From: Siphonodentalium dalli
Lineage: Eukaryota; Mollusca; Scaphopoda; Gadilida; Siphonodentaliidae
Direction of reading: 5' to 3'
Assembly: GCA_032622095.1 (NCBI GenBank)
Contig: CP136061.1
Location: 4,644,505-4,708,504, forward strand
Length of the DNA stretch: 64,000 nucleotides
Each line of letters begins with the position of its first letter. Position 1 is the stretch's first letter. The translations under genes and the position numbers were made by a program. Positions 11,845-23,477 of this stretch are shown here, piece after piece. The notes under the pieces were generated by a model. It saw only the letters and a program-made list of their open reading frames with translations, ran no database searches and had not been told where the DNA came from.

Positions 11845-12795
11845 AAATTTGTTCAACCAAAAAAATTCATAGTTTTGCCAATTTCAAGCTAGTTTAATAC
11901 TTTATAGCATGGTCAGGGCATAATCTGGCCTATCGAGTGATGGTAGACGTTCCTTCAGTGTGCACAACAAATATTTGGTCCCAACGAAGCAGGCTAAAAT
12001 CCTGAAATTTGTCAATTGACTTTGAGTGTGAAGAAAATATTCATTTAAACTTCCAAAATTGGTTGAAATATGCTCAACAACATTCAGTTGAATGGTGACA
12101 TTATTTATAGTCACCGACTAACTTCCACGATGAATAAAATTTGTTTTTATTGATGACAATTATGTCGCGAGTCATAAAAATGTTAATTTTCTGAAGAAAA
12201 AAAATTCATTGTTTCGCCAATTTCAAGCTAGTATTGAGCATGGTCAGGGCATTACATATAATGATTAAGATTGCTAAAGAACTGAAATAATGAAATGGGA
12301 AACTTTTACTGACATCTGGTAAGGATTGAGGAGCAGATGCTAGAGGCCCCCACCCCACCCCCATGGAAGACGGAATACCACTTAACACAGAAGTTGGAAT
12401 ACGGAATACCATATGGAATACATAAAAATATATGAAAACTTCATTTTTTGGAAGGTCGGCGTACGAATACCGGTATTTTTGGAATACCGAATACCTCCTA
12501 ACAGAGGGGCCGGAAATACGGCGTACTTCATAACAGGGCATGGAATACGGCATACGAAAAAGGGGGGTGGGGGCCTCATGCTATGGAGCCTCCCAATATA
12601 TTGTCTGCTCCACATCTCAATAGAATTCAACAACATTCAGTTGAATGGTGACATTATTTATAGTCACCGACTAACTTCCACGATGAATCAAATTTGTTTT
12701 TATTGGTGACAATTTATGTCGCGAATCATAAAAATGTAAATTTTCTGAAGAAAAAAAATTCATTGGTTTGCGAATTTCAAGCTAGTTTATAGCGA
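11845..12795 (+). repeat. Direct duplication around CAACATTCAGTTGAATGGTG
   Basis: A ~170-bp segment beginning CAACATTCAGTTGAATGGTG occurs at about 12076 and 12630, each copy ending GCCAATTTCAAGCTAGT-like. A partial third copy of that end lies at 11860-11905, followed as at 12206-12255 by AGCATGGTCAGGGCAT. The copies are separated by an inserted TIR element at 12343-12577. Confidence 0.7.
12343..12577. mobile_element. 235-bp element with G/C-rich inverted ends
   Basis: The left end GAGGCCCCCACCCCACCCCC is the approximate inverse of the right end GGGGGGTGGGGGCCTC (12562-12577). Inside are many GGAATACGGNATAC-type repeats and a central GAATACCGGTATT dyad. It interrupts the direct duplication around it. 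Family not recognised. Confidence 0.55.
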
Positions 12796-13019
12796 ACATG
12801 GGAACCAAGGTACAATTTATGCCATTTAGGCACACTTCAGAGTGAAATCTGGGCTTATATTTCGGCGAGAATCCAAATCTAGATTCTCGCAAATTACCCT
12901 GGATTCTCATGAAAAAGTATATATGGATTCTCGCAAAATCAGATGAAATATATGCCCTAGTGGAAATATAGCAAATCGTTTAATGCTTTAGAATTTTTTT
13001 TTTCGGAGATTTATATATA

Positions 13020-13420
13020 TGTTTAAAGACATATTATGGAATTTTTCGGGAGCGAGAAATTGATAAGTTAGTGCTCAGGCACTTTTCCAACGTGGGGAAT
13101 GTTATCATTCTACTAACATCACTGAAAATTTCCAAAAAGATCTACCACACCACTTCATATAGAACATCGTCTGAACTACTCCAAATTGTAAATATTTACA
13201 TCTCGATTCGGGGCGCAACTATCGGCTGTAATTAAACAAAAATCATTTTGCCATCGAGAGTCATTGCTTTTAACTAATATATAAGAATGACGTTGTGTAA
13301 CATCCATTTGGATTAATATTCGTAACAAATAACTACTTTGAGAAAGATTATTCTTAATTTCTATTTATTTGATCACTCTGCCCGGTGTCTGCCGGAGTGT
13401 TTCACATCACTTTAATCAAG
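13020..13420 (+). repeat. Dispersed repeat shared with 22990-23370
   Basis: The two sites agree in order over about 380 bp: ATTCTACTAACAT, TTGTAAATATTTA, TCGATTCGGG, ATATAAGAA, ACTACTTTGA and GAGTGTTTCACATCACTTTA. Both copies are non-coding and well diverged. Family unknown. Confidence 0.7.
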
Positions 13421-13519
13421 GAAGACTGTTAAGAAAAACTGCATTTCAAGACCACCAAACAACTTTCCTTTTTAGGGCCACCACATCTTCCAAATATGTA
13501 TTTCTTCCATTTTGCTATC

Positions 13520-13705
13520 AAAGACCGAAAAATGTCGTTAAACTAGAGATCCAAATACCCCCTAAGGGCCCCTCTATCTTGAGATATTAAAGACCGAAAA
13601 ATGTCGTTAAACTATAAAGACCGAAAAATGTCGTTAAACTAGAGATCCAAATACCCCCTATATCTTGAGATATTATAAAGACCGAAAAATGTCATTAAAC
13701 TATTA
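13520..13705 (+). repeat. TAAAGACCGAAAAATGTCGT short tandem cluster
   Basis: The phrase AAAGACCGAAAAATGTCGTT occurs at about 13522, 13589, 13617 and 13677 (the last with one change). It recurs after the SINE near 14010 and in weaker form near 15140. Units are joined by AGAGATCCAAATACCCCCTA. The SINE at 13707-14000 was inserted within this cluster. Confidence 0.75.
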
Positions 13706-13706
13706 A

Positions 13707-14000
13707 TTGTTGTTGCTGTTGTTTATTAGGGTTTATCGTCATTCTAGCCGCTAGGCCACACACGACGTTGTCAATTTTACGGGTGGAGGAAAGACCACGC
13801 AGAGGCTCAATTTCACCGGTAAGTTGTTCCACTGCGTGTAGAAACCACCGACCCCCGGAAAGCAATTGACAAACTTGCCCAGATACACGATTCCGGTCAC
13901 CCTCCCTATGGTGGGGTTAGAACCAGCTTCGTCAGCGCTGGACGGCCTGGGACGACGTAATTCACCTGGCACTCTACCGACTGGACCACCGGGGGCCCCT
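13707..14000 (-). mobile_element. tRNA-derived SINE (minus strand)
   Basis: Read on the minus strand: GGTGGTCCAGTCGGTAGAGT (A-box region), GGTTCTAACCCCAC (B box), a ~180-bp body, and the tail GATAAACCCTAATAAACAAC with CAA repeats. Sequence distinct from the SINE at 36268-36580, so this is a second SINE family. Flanked on both sides by the AAAGACCGAAAAATG cluster that it interrupts. Confidence 0.8.
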
Positions 14001-14099
14001 ATTAAACTGTTAAAGACCGAAAATGTCGTTAAATTGTAAAGTTTGAGCTATTGCCATGGCTTTGTCGTCCGTGTGTATGTGTGTACGTAAGGCGTCAAC

Positions 14100-15060
14100 A
14101 ATGCAGGCTACAGGTCGTACCTTTGGTCGGATCATTATGAAATTTGTCATAGCTGTTGACATCAACATTTAGACCAGATTATTAATTTTGGGATCATTCG
14201 GAAAAAAAACATGGCCGCCAGTGGCCATCTTGGATTTCAAAATTCAATCCATTAGCACGGGCTACAGTTCGTAATGTTTGTCTGATCATCATGAAATTTG
14301 TCAAGAATGTTAATAATGACATGTAGATGGGAACGAGTCCTTTTGGGGTCATTCGGCCAAAAAACATGGCCGCAGCAGCCATTTTGGATTTTAGTCTTTA
14401 TATGACTAAATCTTTAGCACGGGCTACAGGTCTTAACTTTAGTCTGATCATCATAAAATTTGTCATGGCTGTTGAAATTGGAATGTAGATGGGAACGAGT
14501 CATTTTGGGGTCATTCGGACAAAAAACATGGCCGCCAGTGGCTATCTTGGATTTCAAAATTTAATCCATTAGCACGGGCCACAGGTCGTACTGTTTGTCT
14601 GATCATCATGAAATTTGTCATGGATGATAATATTGACATGTAGATGGGAACGAGTAATTTTGGGGTTATTCGGCCAAAAAACATGGCCGCCAGCAGCCAT
14701 CTTGGATTTTACTCTTTGTATGACTAAATTCTTTAGCACGGGCTACAGGTCGTACTTTCAGTCTGATCATCATAAAATTTGTCAAGAATGTTAATAATGA
14801 CATGTAGATGGGAACGAGTCATTTTGGGATCATTTGACCCAAAAACATGGCCGCCAGCAGCCATCTTGGATTTTAATCTTTGTATGACTAAATCCTTTAG
14901 CACGGGCTACAGGTCGTACCTTTAGTCTGATCATCATGAAATTTTTCATGGCTGTTGAAATTGGAATGTAGATGAGAATGAGTCATTTTGGGGACATTCC
15001 GACAAAAAAACATGGCTGCCAGCGGCCATCTTGGATTTCCAAATTCAATTCTAAATCTTT
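14100..15060 (+). repeat. ~160-bp satellite (ATGGCCGCC..ATCTTGG family), array 2
   Basis: Six units with starts (TTAGCACGGGCTACAG) near 14252, 14413, 14570, 14732 and 14898, plus a first unit at about 14103; spacing is ~160 bp. Each has GATCATCATGAAATTTGTCA, ATGTAGATGGGAACGAGTC and AACATGGCCGCCAGCAGCCA. More regular than the array at 5989-6830, which suggests later or better homogenised expansion. Confidence 0.85.
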
Positions 15061-15630
15061 CCATTCATTGCTCATCACACAAATTTAACTTCTTCTCAAA
15101 GTTGAGCTACAGTGTCATTGACACTTTCATTTGAGACATTAAAGAACGAAATATGTCGTTACACCATTAATGATCATTAATACATAATTTGTGTTTATGA
15201 AAGTCTGGTACAGACAGTTTGTTTCCAGTACATATTCATTGGAACGTAAACAATTATTCTCTGACAAATCATGTTAATATTGCCTTTCGTTACTGGTTTC
15301 CTTGACTCACATATCTCTCACTTCTTAATACTTATAATTAAAACAAATGTTCTGTGTTTTGTGTCACTTCTTAATAGCATTCTGTATTCTGCTATTGAAA
15401 AGAAAAACAGTTGTAGTATACCTTAAAGGTATGAAGGCCTTGGTGGGTATCATGTGAACATATTTCCACCGCTACAAACGAAATAATATTCAAATATAGA
15501 CAGACTTTGTTAATATACAAATGAGAAATATCTCATAAACATTATGTTATAGTCGTAAATTTGCCGACTGTTATGTAAACAAAGCATAAAAAGTTACTTT
15601 CCTGGTGTTTCTTTATATTATGATGGTAAA
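15061..15630. other. Unassigned sequence
   Basis: Nothing beyond one weak AAAGAACGAAATATGTCGTT relic at about 15140. Confidence 0.4.
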
Positions 15631-15948
15631 CATAAAGAGCGTTCTTTGTTGCTCAATTCCTTATTTGGAAATAATAAAGAGCGTTTATACCATTTGTGTG
15701 TGATTAGCCAGTAGCATTATGCTGCCTTCTATAACACAATCAGACTCTTGTTTAGGCAAAATTTAGTAGGTCTTTATGTAAGCATGATGTTTAAGGGATT
15801 ACAGTGCTCATGAAACAACAAAACTCTATCGGAAAGCCACCCCTATTGTGATCACAATAATCCAAGTCCCATAAAAATCGCGTAATAATTAAGCCGATAA
15901 ATAAATAAATAATACCGCCACCGGTTGTCGGCTATCTCCGTCGCAAAA

Positions 15949-15970
15949 CCTCGCATGACGTCAAGCGAGG
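15949..15970. promoter_or_regulatory. Dyad centred on a full CRE (TGACGTCA)
   Basis: CCTCGCATGACGTCAAGCGA followed by GG. The central octamer TGACGTCA (15956-15963) is the full CREB/ATF consensus, and the flanks CCTCGC/GCGAGG extend the symmetry to 22 bp. It lies about 345 bp upstream of the THAP-like fragment. Regulatory use is inference. Confidence 0.4.
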
Positions 15971-16314
15971 TAAACTAATTAAAAACACGGAATCGGAGTT
16001 ATTTGTGTCTACCTATATGACGATGGAAAATCCGGAATAGACATCAGCTCGTGAGCGTGATGGAATTACTGCGGGGCATATCAATAGCATTGTGTACACA
16101 TGGTTAATTGTCATCGCGCGGTGAGTTATATTCACTTGTGATTTGTCTTAAGCGCTGTTTGGAAAGTTATTGTTTTGACAAAAAAACTATAGAAGGCCGA
16201 TTGAGCGGGGTAGGTAACACTTTCGTGTCAAAAATAAAGCTTATAAAAACATGAGCAGGCATGTGAACTCTATTCGGGCGCGTGTTCACGATGTTGTTTT
16301 AATTTTCCGTATAT

Positions 16315-16533
16315 ATGCCCCGAGTGTCCCGTATTTACAATCATTCATTCGTAACATTGCCATATAAATGCAGTGTTTTCGGCTGTGGCCGGTCTAGTGA
16401 CTCTCAGTTAGGTATAATGCTGTATTCATTTCCAAACGATGTTCGTTTACGTGCCATTTGGCGGCATTTCTGTGGGAAACCCGTTGCGCAATCATCAGAA
16501 ACCGATTACATATACCAAATAAAGAGCGTTTAA
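16315..16533 (+). CDS. THAP-like zinc-finger N-terminal fragment
   Basis: A 72-codon open stretch with the hallmark start of a THAP domain: KCSVFGCG (C-x4-C), then LYSFPND (the FP motif) and RLRAIWRHFCGK (the conserved Trp helix). THAP domains are C2CH zinc-binding DNA-binding modules of transcription factors and of P-element-type transposases. The later C-x2-H pair and AVPTIF-like motif are not in this stretch, so it is either a first exon joined to a downstream exon I cannot place, or a decayed fragment. The Met at 16315 is the first in the open frame and lies 22 residues before the first domain Cys, longer than usual; an upstream acceptor is also possible. No transposase domain is seen nearby. 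Confidence 0.4.
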   Translation: MPRVSRIYNHSFVTLPYKCSVFGCGRSSDSQLGIMLYSFPNDVRLRAIWRHFCGKPVAQSSETDYIYQIKSV

Positions 16534-17732
16534 TTTGACAAGTCAGTCATGGTTACGAATACATACAATTGCAGTTAAAGTGGAGAGTATGTTGAATAAA
16601 TCACGATAACAACTATTCTTAGTCGATTCCCCATTTCCTTCACCATGGCTCCATAAAGAGCGTTCCATGTTAAGAGTTTTCCTAATATGGTACGAATAAA
16701 AAGAGTTTAATAAAGCGGAAATTGCTATGACTTGGAAGGATATATAAAGCATGCATATCGGAAGTTCGTGTACATGTATTGACCTGTATTGGTGTAATCA
16801 TTAAAAAAAATGACGATGAAAACTGTTCTAAGTCGAGTCCCTTTACCTTGACGCAATAAAGAGCGTTCACTATTACGATATATTGCGAATAAAGAGCACT
16901 TGAATATGTGATTCCATATTAAACCGGATTATTATCCCTCCTTCAAAAAGTGTTATATATGATTGGATGTTTATAACCCTATTGTTATGCGTAATTGCCA
17001 CATAGAGGTCGATTTATGACCTGGATATTCAATAGACCGCATCGCTAGAGTGCTAATTTAATAGGTCAATAACGATGCATAGATGTAGTGAATTTCCACC
17101 AGTGACAGTCGGCTAGATTGTTTTGGGGTGGGGGAAGCAATATTCCGAAATATATATAAACACCATATTGCCCAAATAATTACATGATTCATAACCAAGG
17201 AAAAATGAACATATCATATTGGTAATGAATGACTTGATTATAATTGATTAAATCCGACAGCAATAAACCAATTGTGTGTTGTTTTACCGCGTTACGATAA
17301 TTAAAACGAAACGCTCTTTATTGACACACGACTAATGTCATCTGGAAATTGGAATGTTTACGAGATGATAATTGCCTAATAACTGTGCAAGTCTTCGCGT
17401 ATATATGCAATCTTGATATGCATATATAATATAACTTGGACTATTCCGGTAACGAAAAAATATATATAAACACGAGCACGCGTTTATATAGATAAATGCG
17501 CGCAAAACTGAATAATATACGGGCATGGCTTTATAGTAACAACACATCGCGATACATATAATAATAGTAATAATAACACGATAAAGATCGACATTTAATT
17601 ACGAGAAAGGCGATGTTTCGGCGAAGTTTTGCATTCGCAGTGTGATAACGCGACAATCGTCAAAGGCCGCGATCGACTACATGCTAACTTAAAATACCGC
17701 CGTCGCGTATCTATGCGTTGTCAATGAGTTGC

Positions 17733-17802
17733 CACGTGATCGATCACGTGCTATGCTTCTGTTTACATGTGACAATCACGTGATCGGGCTGATGATCACG
17801 TG
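17733..17802. promoter_or_regulatory. Cluster of four CACGTG E-boxes
   Basis: CACGTG occurs at 17733, 17745, 17777 and 17797. The first two form the perfect 18-bp palindrome CACGTGATCGATCACGTG. The last, ATCACGTGAC, differs by one base from the 10-bp CLEAR motif bound by TFEB/MITF-type bHLH-Zip factors. Local GC content rises around 17640-17830. No transcription start or gene can be assigned. Confidence 0.45.
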
Positions 17803-17830
17803 ACTTCGTCTACAACAAAATCTTCGGCTA

Positions 17831-19260
17831 ACTTCGGAATTTTTTTGAATCGTTATAAAAATAACGATTGGCGGCCGAATATTAGATTATATGCGCCCAA
17901 TGGACATTTTATATATATATTATCGGTATATTGAAAGAAAATAATATTGTTTTTTTCAGGACCGTATTCCTTTAAGGGATAGTGATCGTATATTTGAACC
18001 AAAATGTATGCGTTTTAATATTGATCTGTTTACGGTGTTTGGAACAAATATTTTCGACAACTAAACCCTCTCGTCCCTTTAATATAATTAATATAACATC
18101 CCTCATCCAATAATCTCCAAATTGCATATCTAATTTCAATCCTAGTTACACATCACACCGCCCCTCATCATTTGCCAATTGTACACCCTTTTTTGCTGCT
18201 TCTGTTGCAACTGCTCAATTTATTTAAAAATTATTGAAAAAATGGTCCTCCGGCCTGCGACATTTACCTCCGATTTAGTTTTTTCGATCATCGGTCCACA
18301 CCAAAATTGAGCACACGTCCCTATATAATATACCTATTTAAACCGAGTATACACGGTGGTGTAATAGAAGAACCATTAATTTAACCGTAACCGTAGCATA
18401 TTTCCACGTATACGTGTACGTTTTCACGACAAATCCCCGCTGATCTGTTATTAATGAACCAAACAATTAACATGTCAACACACTCTGGCCCGCCAATGCT
18501 ACAGTGTATAAACGTAACGGGGCAAATATGCATATTATATTGACAGCTAACGAGAACATTCATCACCAATAATCTGCTCACCCCTTTCAGTCGATACGAT
18601 AGAAACTAAACGATTTGTTACTTCTAATTACCCGTACTTAATTACACTACTTGCGTGTTAATAAAGTACGACACACCCCCCCCCCCCCCAATCACAACTA
18701 AAGGTGAAACATGGGATTTAGAACATTAATATTCACTCTTACACAGTTCCACATTCAAGGTGTGTCTTGTGTAATCGTATGTCAGTTGTAACGTTGTGAA
18801 ACCGCAACCGAACTGAATTATTCTATTGCTAAATAGTTCATGGGTGACCTGATGCATGCATCTTAGTTTTCTTGTTTATACTGTGGATGGATGCATATCA
18901 TTGCAAGGGCGAAAACAACATCCCGTGATGTGGACACGCCCCGCATGGACTATTTTCGCCATGCAGAGCACAATAATTCTGTTGACATTTTGTTTCTGGG
19001 CGTCAGATATCTGGCCCGGTGCCAAAGTTTTTCTATAAACATAGATATAGCAATTCTAACTGTGGTGTCTAATTTGTTTGCACAAACGCATGTATAGAAC
19101 CATGATTAAATGAAATATTTATCCAATGCACCGGCCCAAACCATATGGTCCACCTGGTAGCCCTGGGCCCATTCAATTGCACTCATTGAACTAGCTGTAA
19201 GCATGCGGCTAAATAATTATAAGCTGACCAATTAGTAGTATTTTGAACACATACCAGTAA
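17831..19260. other. Unassigned sequence
   Basis: No gene recognised. A poly-C tract lies at about 18677-18690. The string GACCTGATGCATGCATCTTA at 18846 (with TTTTCTTGT after it) is shared with 36031-36060 and looks like the 3' end of an interspersed repeat. Confidence 0.4.
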
Positions 19261-19319
19261 TCCGCACTGTTGACACATAAATGCCTGCAATACATGTATA
19301 TTTTGAGGACATATCACTG

Positions 19320-19465
19320 CACTGTAAAAAGGACTGTGTGGCAGCTTCCACACAATGACTGTGTGGAGGCATTATCTGAACATAAATGTGTACACAATAC
19401 ACACATATGTGTGTATCACCCAATATCCACACATATATGTGTACATCACCACACATATTTGTATG
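19320..19465. repeat. CACAC/GTGTG dyad cluster, minor site
   Basis: Short inverted pairs such as TGTGTGGCAGCTTCCACACA and ACACATATGTGTGT are packed into about 140 bp, like the larger cluster at 22258-22850. Confidence 0.5.
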
Positions 19466-19479
19466 TGACGTCGGTTTTT

Positions 19480-22257
19480 TTAAATTTCACGTGGTGGTCA
19501 CGCGCGCGTCGTTGTTTCGTACAGGCTCACAGGCTGCCGTAAAGTGTACACATGGAGTCTTGTTGATTGTGGTGGATCTCGAAATTCGATATATTGGTCG
19601 GTCTCTTCGATTATTTCTATAGTTAAGGTAAGATTATATTTAAATTGGCAAGATATTCACCTTTGTGAGAATTTCCGTATCTATTTTGTATAAAACATGA
19701 TTGAACGAAATAATAAACTTGATTTGGATTTTCTGATTCATCAATTCCCTGTCGCATAGTCATATATTTACATTTTAGAGTTGTGCGTTTATCTGGGTTT
19801 ATCTGTTGTTTCTGTGGTCTATATGATACACATCTTTCCGAAGCACAAAACCTGCTCGAAAATTGTCTTTATGTAAATTGACAAATTCAACTGTGTGGTG
19901 AAGACATTTACTGAACAAATGTGTGTTCATCACATACACACTATATATTATACAGCGTGCTTTAAACCAGAACCACAATTTTATTATTTTGCACGGTAAG
20001 GTTCTCATGTTGATAAAGTAACGACGTTTTTTGTGTTTATATGGAATGCAGATGAGAGGAAATATATACTGAGACCAGTGACGTGGCGACAGGGCGGATA
20101 TTGGGAAGGGTGTGTCTATAACCCTATCCCAAACCTCGGTAAAATTTACTAAAAATTCCAACAGTTGGAAATTTCATGCCTGACGCAAAGTTACAAGTTT
20201 TACACCACATGCATTATAATAGGTTGAAATTATTCTCTTTGTTTGATTTTTCAACCAGTAATTAGTGGGAAATTTATAGTTTTTTTTAGACAAACAGTAG
20301 CATATTTTTCTACTTTTGGTAAAACAAAAATGGTCTCAAATGGCCATCGGGTGGAAGACTTCCATTTGGTTGGAAATTCTAATAGTTGGAAAGCTTGAGG
20401 TACCAATTGGAAAATTCAGAACGAGAGGGGGGTGTGCAAATATAATTCTACAAATATGGTTCAAGGGGGATGGTGGGGTGTACTTCGACATTTGAATGTG
20501 GACACCCCCCCCCCCCCACCAACAGCGACCACTGAGCCGCGTCCACGAATGAGACTTGTGGCTGTCACTGAAATGCCCTAGTCGCATACTACGAAGTGAC
20601 ATGTGGCACCCGGAATCACACAAAATGTGTGAAATTGGTGTTTCAAATTAATTTAATTTGAATATGATGAGCATCACTGTTGCAATAAACCTTGAAATAC
20701 CACAATGGACGATCAATGTACCAAGGGAAACAAATTGTTGGGTGTGTGGGTGGGGTATTTATTTGTCAATTATATTGGTGGTTTACCAAGACGATGTGAA
20801 AAATTAACATGCATAATTTGGCTCCTCTGCTATGTATAACTTGCGTAAATTTGGTTACCGAGGGAGGGGCCCGGGGGGGGGGGGGGGTGATGTCGTATAT
20901 CTAATACATATGTAGCCACCGTTTGTGTCCAAAACTTTAAATTGTGAAGAATATTGTGTCATTCAATAAATGTCATAGCAAATAATGAACTTAGAAATAA
21001 TCTAAAATTATAAATACTGCAGAATAGTGAGATGTGTCATTAAAGTATTATTAGCATTTGGACTAAGTGACGTACATGGTGAAGAGTTATCGTTTATACT
21101 ATAAAAAAGGGGTGGGGGGGGGCTATGAATGTATTGTGTTATATATAGCTACAATTCCTTATGTAAAATTGCAAATTTCCCGTGTCAAGATTGCGCTTAA
21201 TGAGGCATCGATCTGGCCATATAGATAAAGTAAAATATATTTATAAATTGTCCGAACATTCATTATGTGAAGCTATAATGAGTAGTACATGTATATATTT
21301 AGTATCATTCAAAAACTATATTCCTTTCTGAAAATGCGCTCTTTAATGTATGAATTATAATACTGTTATAGATGTACATACAATGTATACTGTAAATAAT
21401 ATTCCCAATGGCATGTTATAAACAAAATAACTTCTCTGCTTACAGGTTCAATGGTGAAATCATGGCGGTCACGCGGTGTAACGTCGATGTAAATAACAAG
21501 ATATGGACATGGCTGCCTTGGCAACGACTATAATCAACCAACCAAGAACCACGGTGGAATGTATGAGTTAGACACAAATTCCACAGTCAATGATTTTGGT
21601 ATACATATGATGTCATGTGCTGTAATTTGGTTTCTGTGCAAGAGGCGATTACATTCAAAAAGACTATCCTCTTTGGAGCCCTTAATTTTCTTGTATAGTT
21701 CAAGGGATCTCAGAAAGCTTCAGTTAGTTTTAGAGCTTGTTCTTCTACACACGTGAGTGTGAGTCTGATGTAAGACAGCCAACCAGTAGCAATATATATG
21801 TATATATAGCAGAGACTGACTTTCGAATTGTTCCAATACATTCAAGTTGAAGGAAAATTCTAGTTATTGATGTGAAACCCATTAATGGAACTGAAACATG
21901 CACGCTTATAGTTTAAAGGATAACCAAAATATTACGTGAATGTGTTAAACGGCTGTTTGTTTTGTGTCTTTGTATTATTGAAATTAAAGACTATAGCTAT
22001 ACTATATCATTCGACAATCACGATTTCTGCTGTGTACACAAAAGAAGGCCGCGGACCCCCGGGATATGCATGTTTGCTGTTTGATAAGTTAATATTCGAA
22101 AACGTCCAGCGCAGCACGTCAATCATCAGTAGACTATAACATTTCATATGTATGGCGGGAAAAAAAGGTCCAATGATAGCCGAACTATATGTTTGGCCAA
22201 TAAATATCGGTAAACACTCTTCGTTGAATATGATTTTTTTTTTGCAGGATTAGCAGC
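19480..22257. other. Unassigned sequence
   Basis: No domain-bearing reading frame and no array. Homopolymer C or G tracts occur near 20505, 20873 and 21115. Individual open stretches (for example 19799-20161 minus) lack any recognisable family. Confidence 0.4.
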
Positions 22258-22850
22258 CTATTGTTTGGATCGACCACACACTTTTGTACACATGTAATGA
22301 ACACATATGTGTTGTCTTGCCCAACAGCATTGTGTACAAGAACAATACAAAATAGTGTAATGGCGGTGAACACTATTGTTTGGATCAACCACACAAATGT
22401 GTACGCATGTGATTAACACATATGTGTAGTCTCGCCCAACAACATTGTGTACAATAACAATACAAACGTGTGTGGTAGCGGCGAACATATTGTTTCCTTA
22501 GTGCAAACATATTTGTGTCCATTCAACGAACAAATAAATGTGCTGGACCCAAACATCTTTGTGTGTGTCAACTACACAACTTTGTAGGTCAGTAACCACA
22601 CATAAACTGTTCATCTGCATCCACACAATCTTGTGCGCAACTTAGCACACATTTAATGTGTGCCTACAAAGAACAAGTTGTTTTGGTCGATCCACACAGT
22701 ATGTTCGCCACCACCACACAACAGATGTGTGGTCATTTGCCACACAATTCACCACACAATGTTGTTGTCGATCAAATGGCTACACAAACTGTGTGGTAAC
22801 TGTGTGGATCTACCACACAGTCGTTTTAAGAGTGTGGTGTGAAACCACAG
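22258..22850. repeat. Field of CACAC..GTGTG dyads with a ~118-bp tandem
   Basis: Two ~118-bp direct units (ATTGTTTGGATCRACCACAC at about 22258 and 22376, each with AACACATATGTGT, TCGCCCAACAACATTGTGTA and AATACAA) lead into 350 bp of closely spaced ACCACACA and TGTGTGGT elements in both orientations. The result is many overlapping potential hairpins. Non-coding. Confidence 0.7.
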
Positions 22851-22989
22851 GACCTTTAATCTTCTATCACGCACTGCATGCACGACTCTCCATATAGCAT
22901 ACCGAATGGCCATGTTTATAAGTACTGCCCCCATGTGTGATGTACCCAGTCCCGGTGCAGTAACATTGATACATCCATTGATCCGAGTA

Positions 22990-23370
22990 AATTTAAAGAC
23001 ATACAGTGTATTATGTACTTATTCGGGTCCGTGAAACTGATCAGTTAGTATCCAGGCACTATGCCATCTGGAGGAATGTTTTATTCTACTAACATTACCG
23101 AACATCTGAAGCAAATCGACCGTACCACTCGTCGGATCTACATGCACGCTCAGTTGTAAATATTTAATTTCGATTCGGGACGCATCTATCATCGATAAAC
23201 TAATGAAAGCGAACTCATCATCAAGAGTCGCTGCATTTAATTAATAATATAAGAACGACGGTGTGTGTTGTCAATTTGGCCATAAAATTGTAAAAATTAC
23301 TACTTTGAACAAGATTTTTCTCCATTTACATTTGATCACCCTACCAGAGTGTTTCACATCACTTTAATTG
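22990..23370 (+). repeat. Dispersed repeat, partner of 13020-13420
   Basis: Same order of shared strings as the 13-kb copy (TTCTACTAACAT, TTGTAAATATTTAATTTCGA, GAGTGTTTCACATCACTTTA). Both copies lack coding capacity. Confidence 0.7.
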
Positions 23371-23477
23371 TCACTACATGTAGCTCCATATACATGTAAG
23401 CTACATAAACTTAGTTTGTGTTTTATGTGTGCATACCCAGATTGGAACATATCAAATTTATATAGTAGTATCCAAAA

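Larger units (their letters stand above)
15632..17321. repeat. Scattered 12-mer ATAAAGAGCGTT
   Basis: Exact copies at 15632, 15674, 16519, 16653 and 16856, a shorter ATAAAGAGC at 16889, and one inverted copy at 17310-17321. Two of the sites (16653, 16856) share a longer upstream context (ACTRTTCTWAGTCGA then TCCC), so part of the pattern is an old tandem of about 200 bp. The rest is irregularly spaced. Function unknown. Confidence 0.65.

Noticed and set aside
18677-18690. Poly-C/poly-G tracts (also near 1460, 20505, 20873, 52937) as regulatory sites
   Set aside because: Simple homopolymers recurring at unrelated places; no associated feature.
19799-20161. 120-residue minus-strand open stretch
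   Set aside because: No recognisable family; length is within chance for AT-rich DNA of this size when both strands are read.
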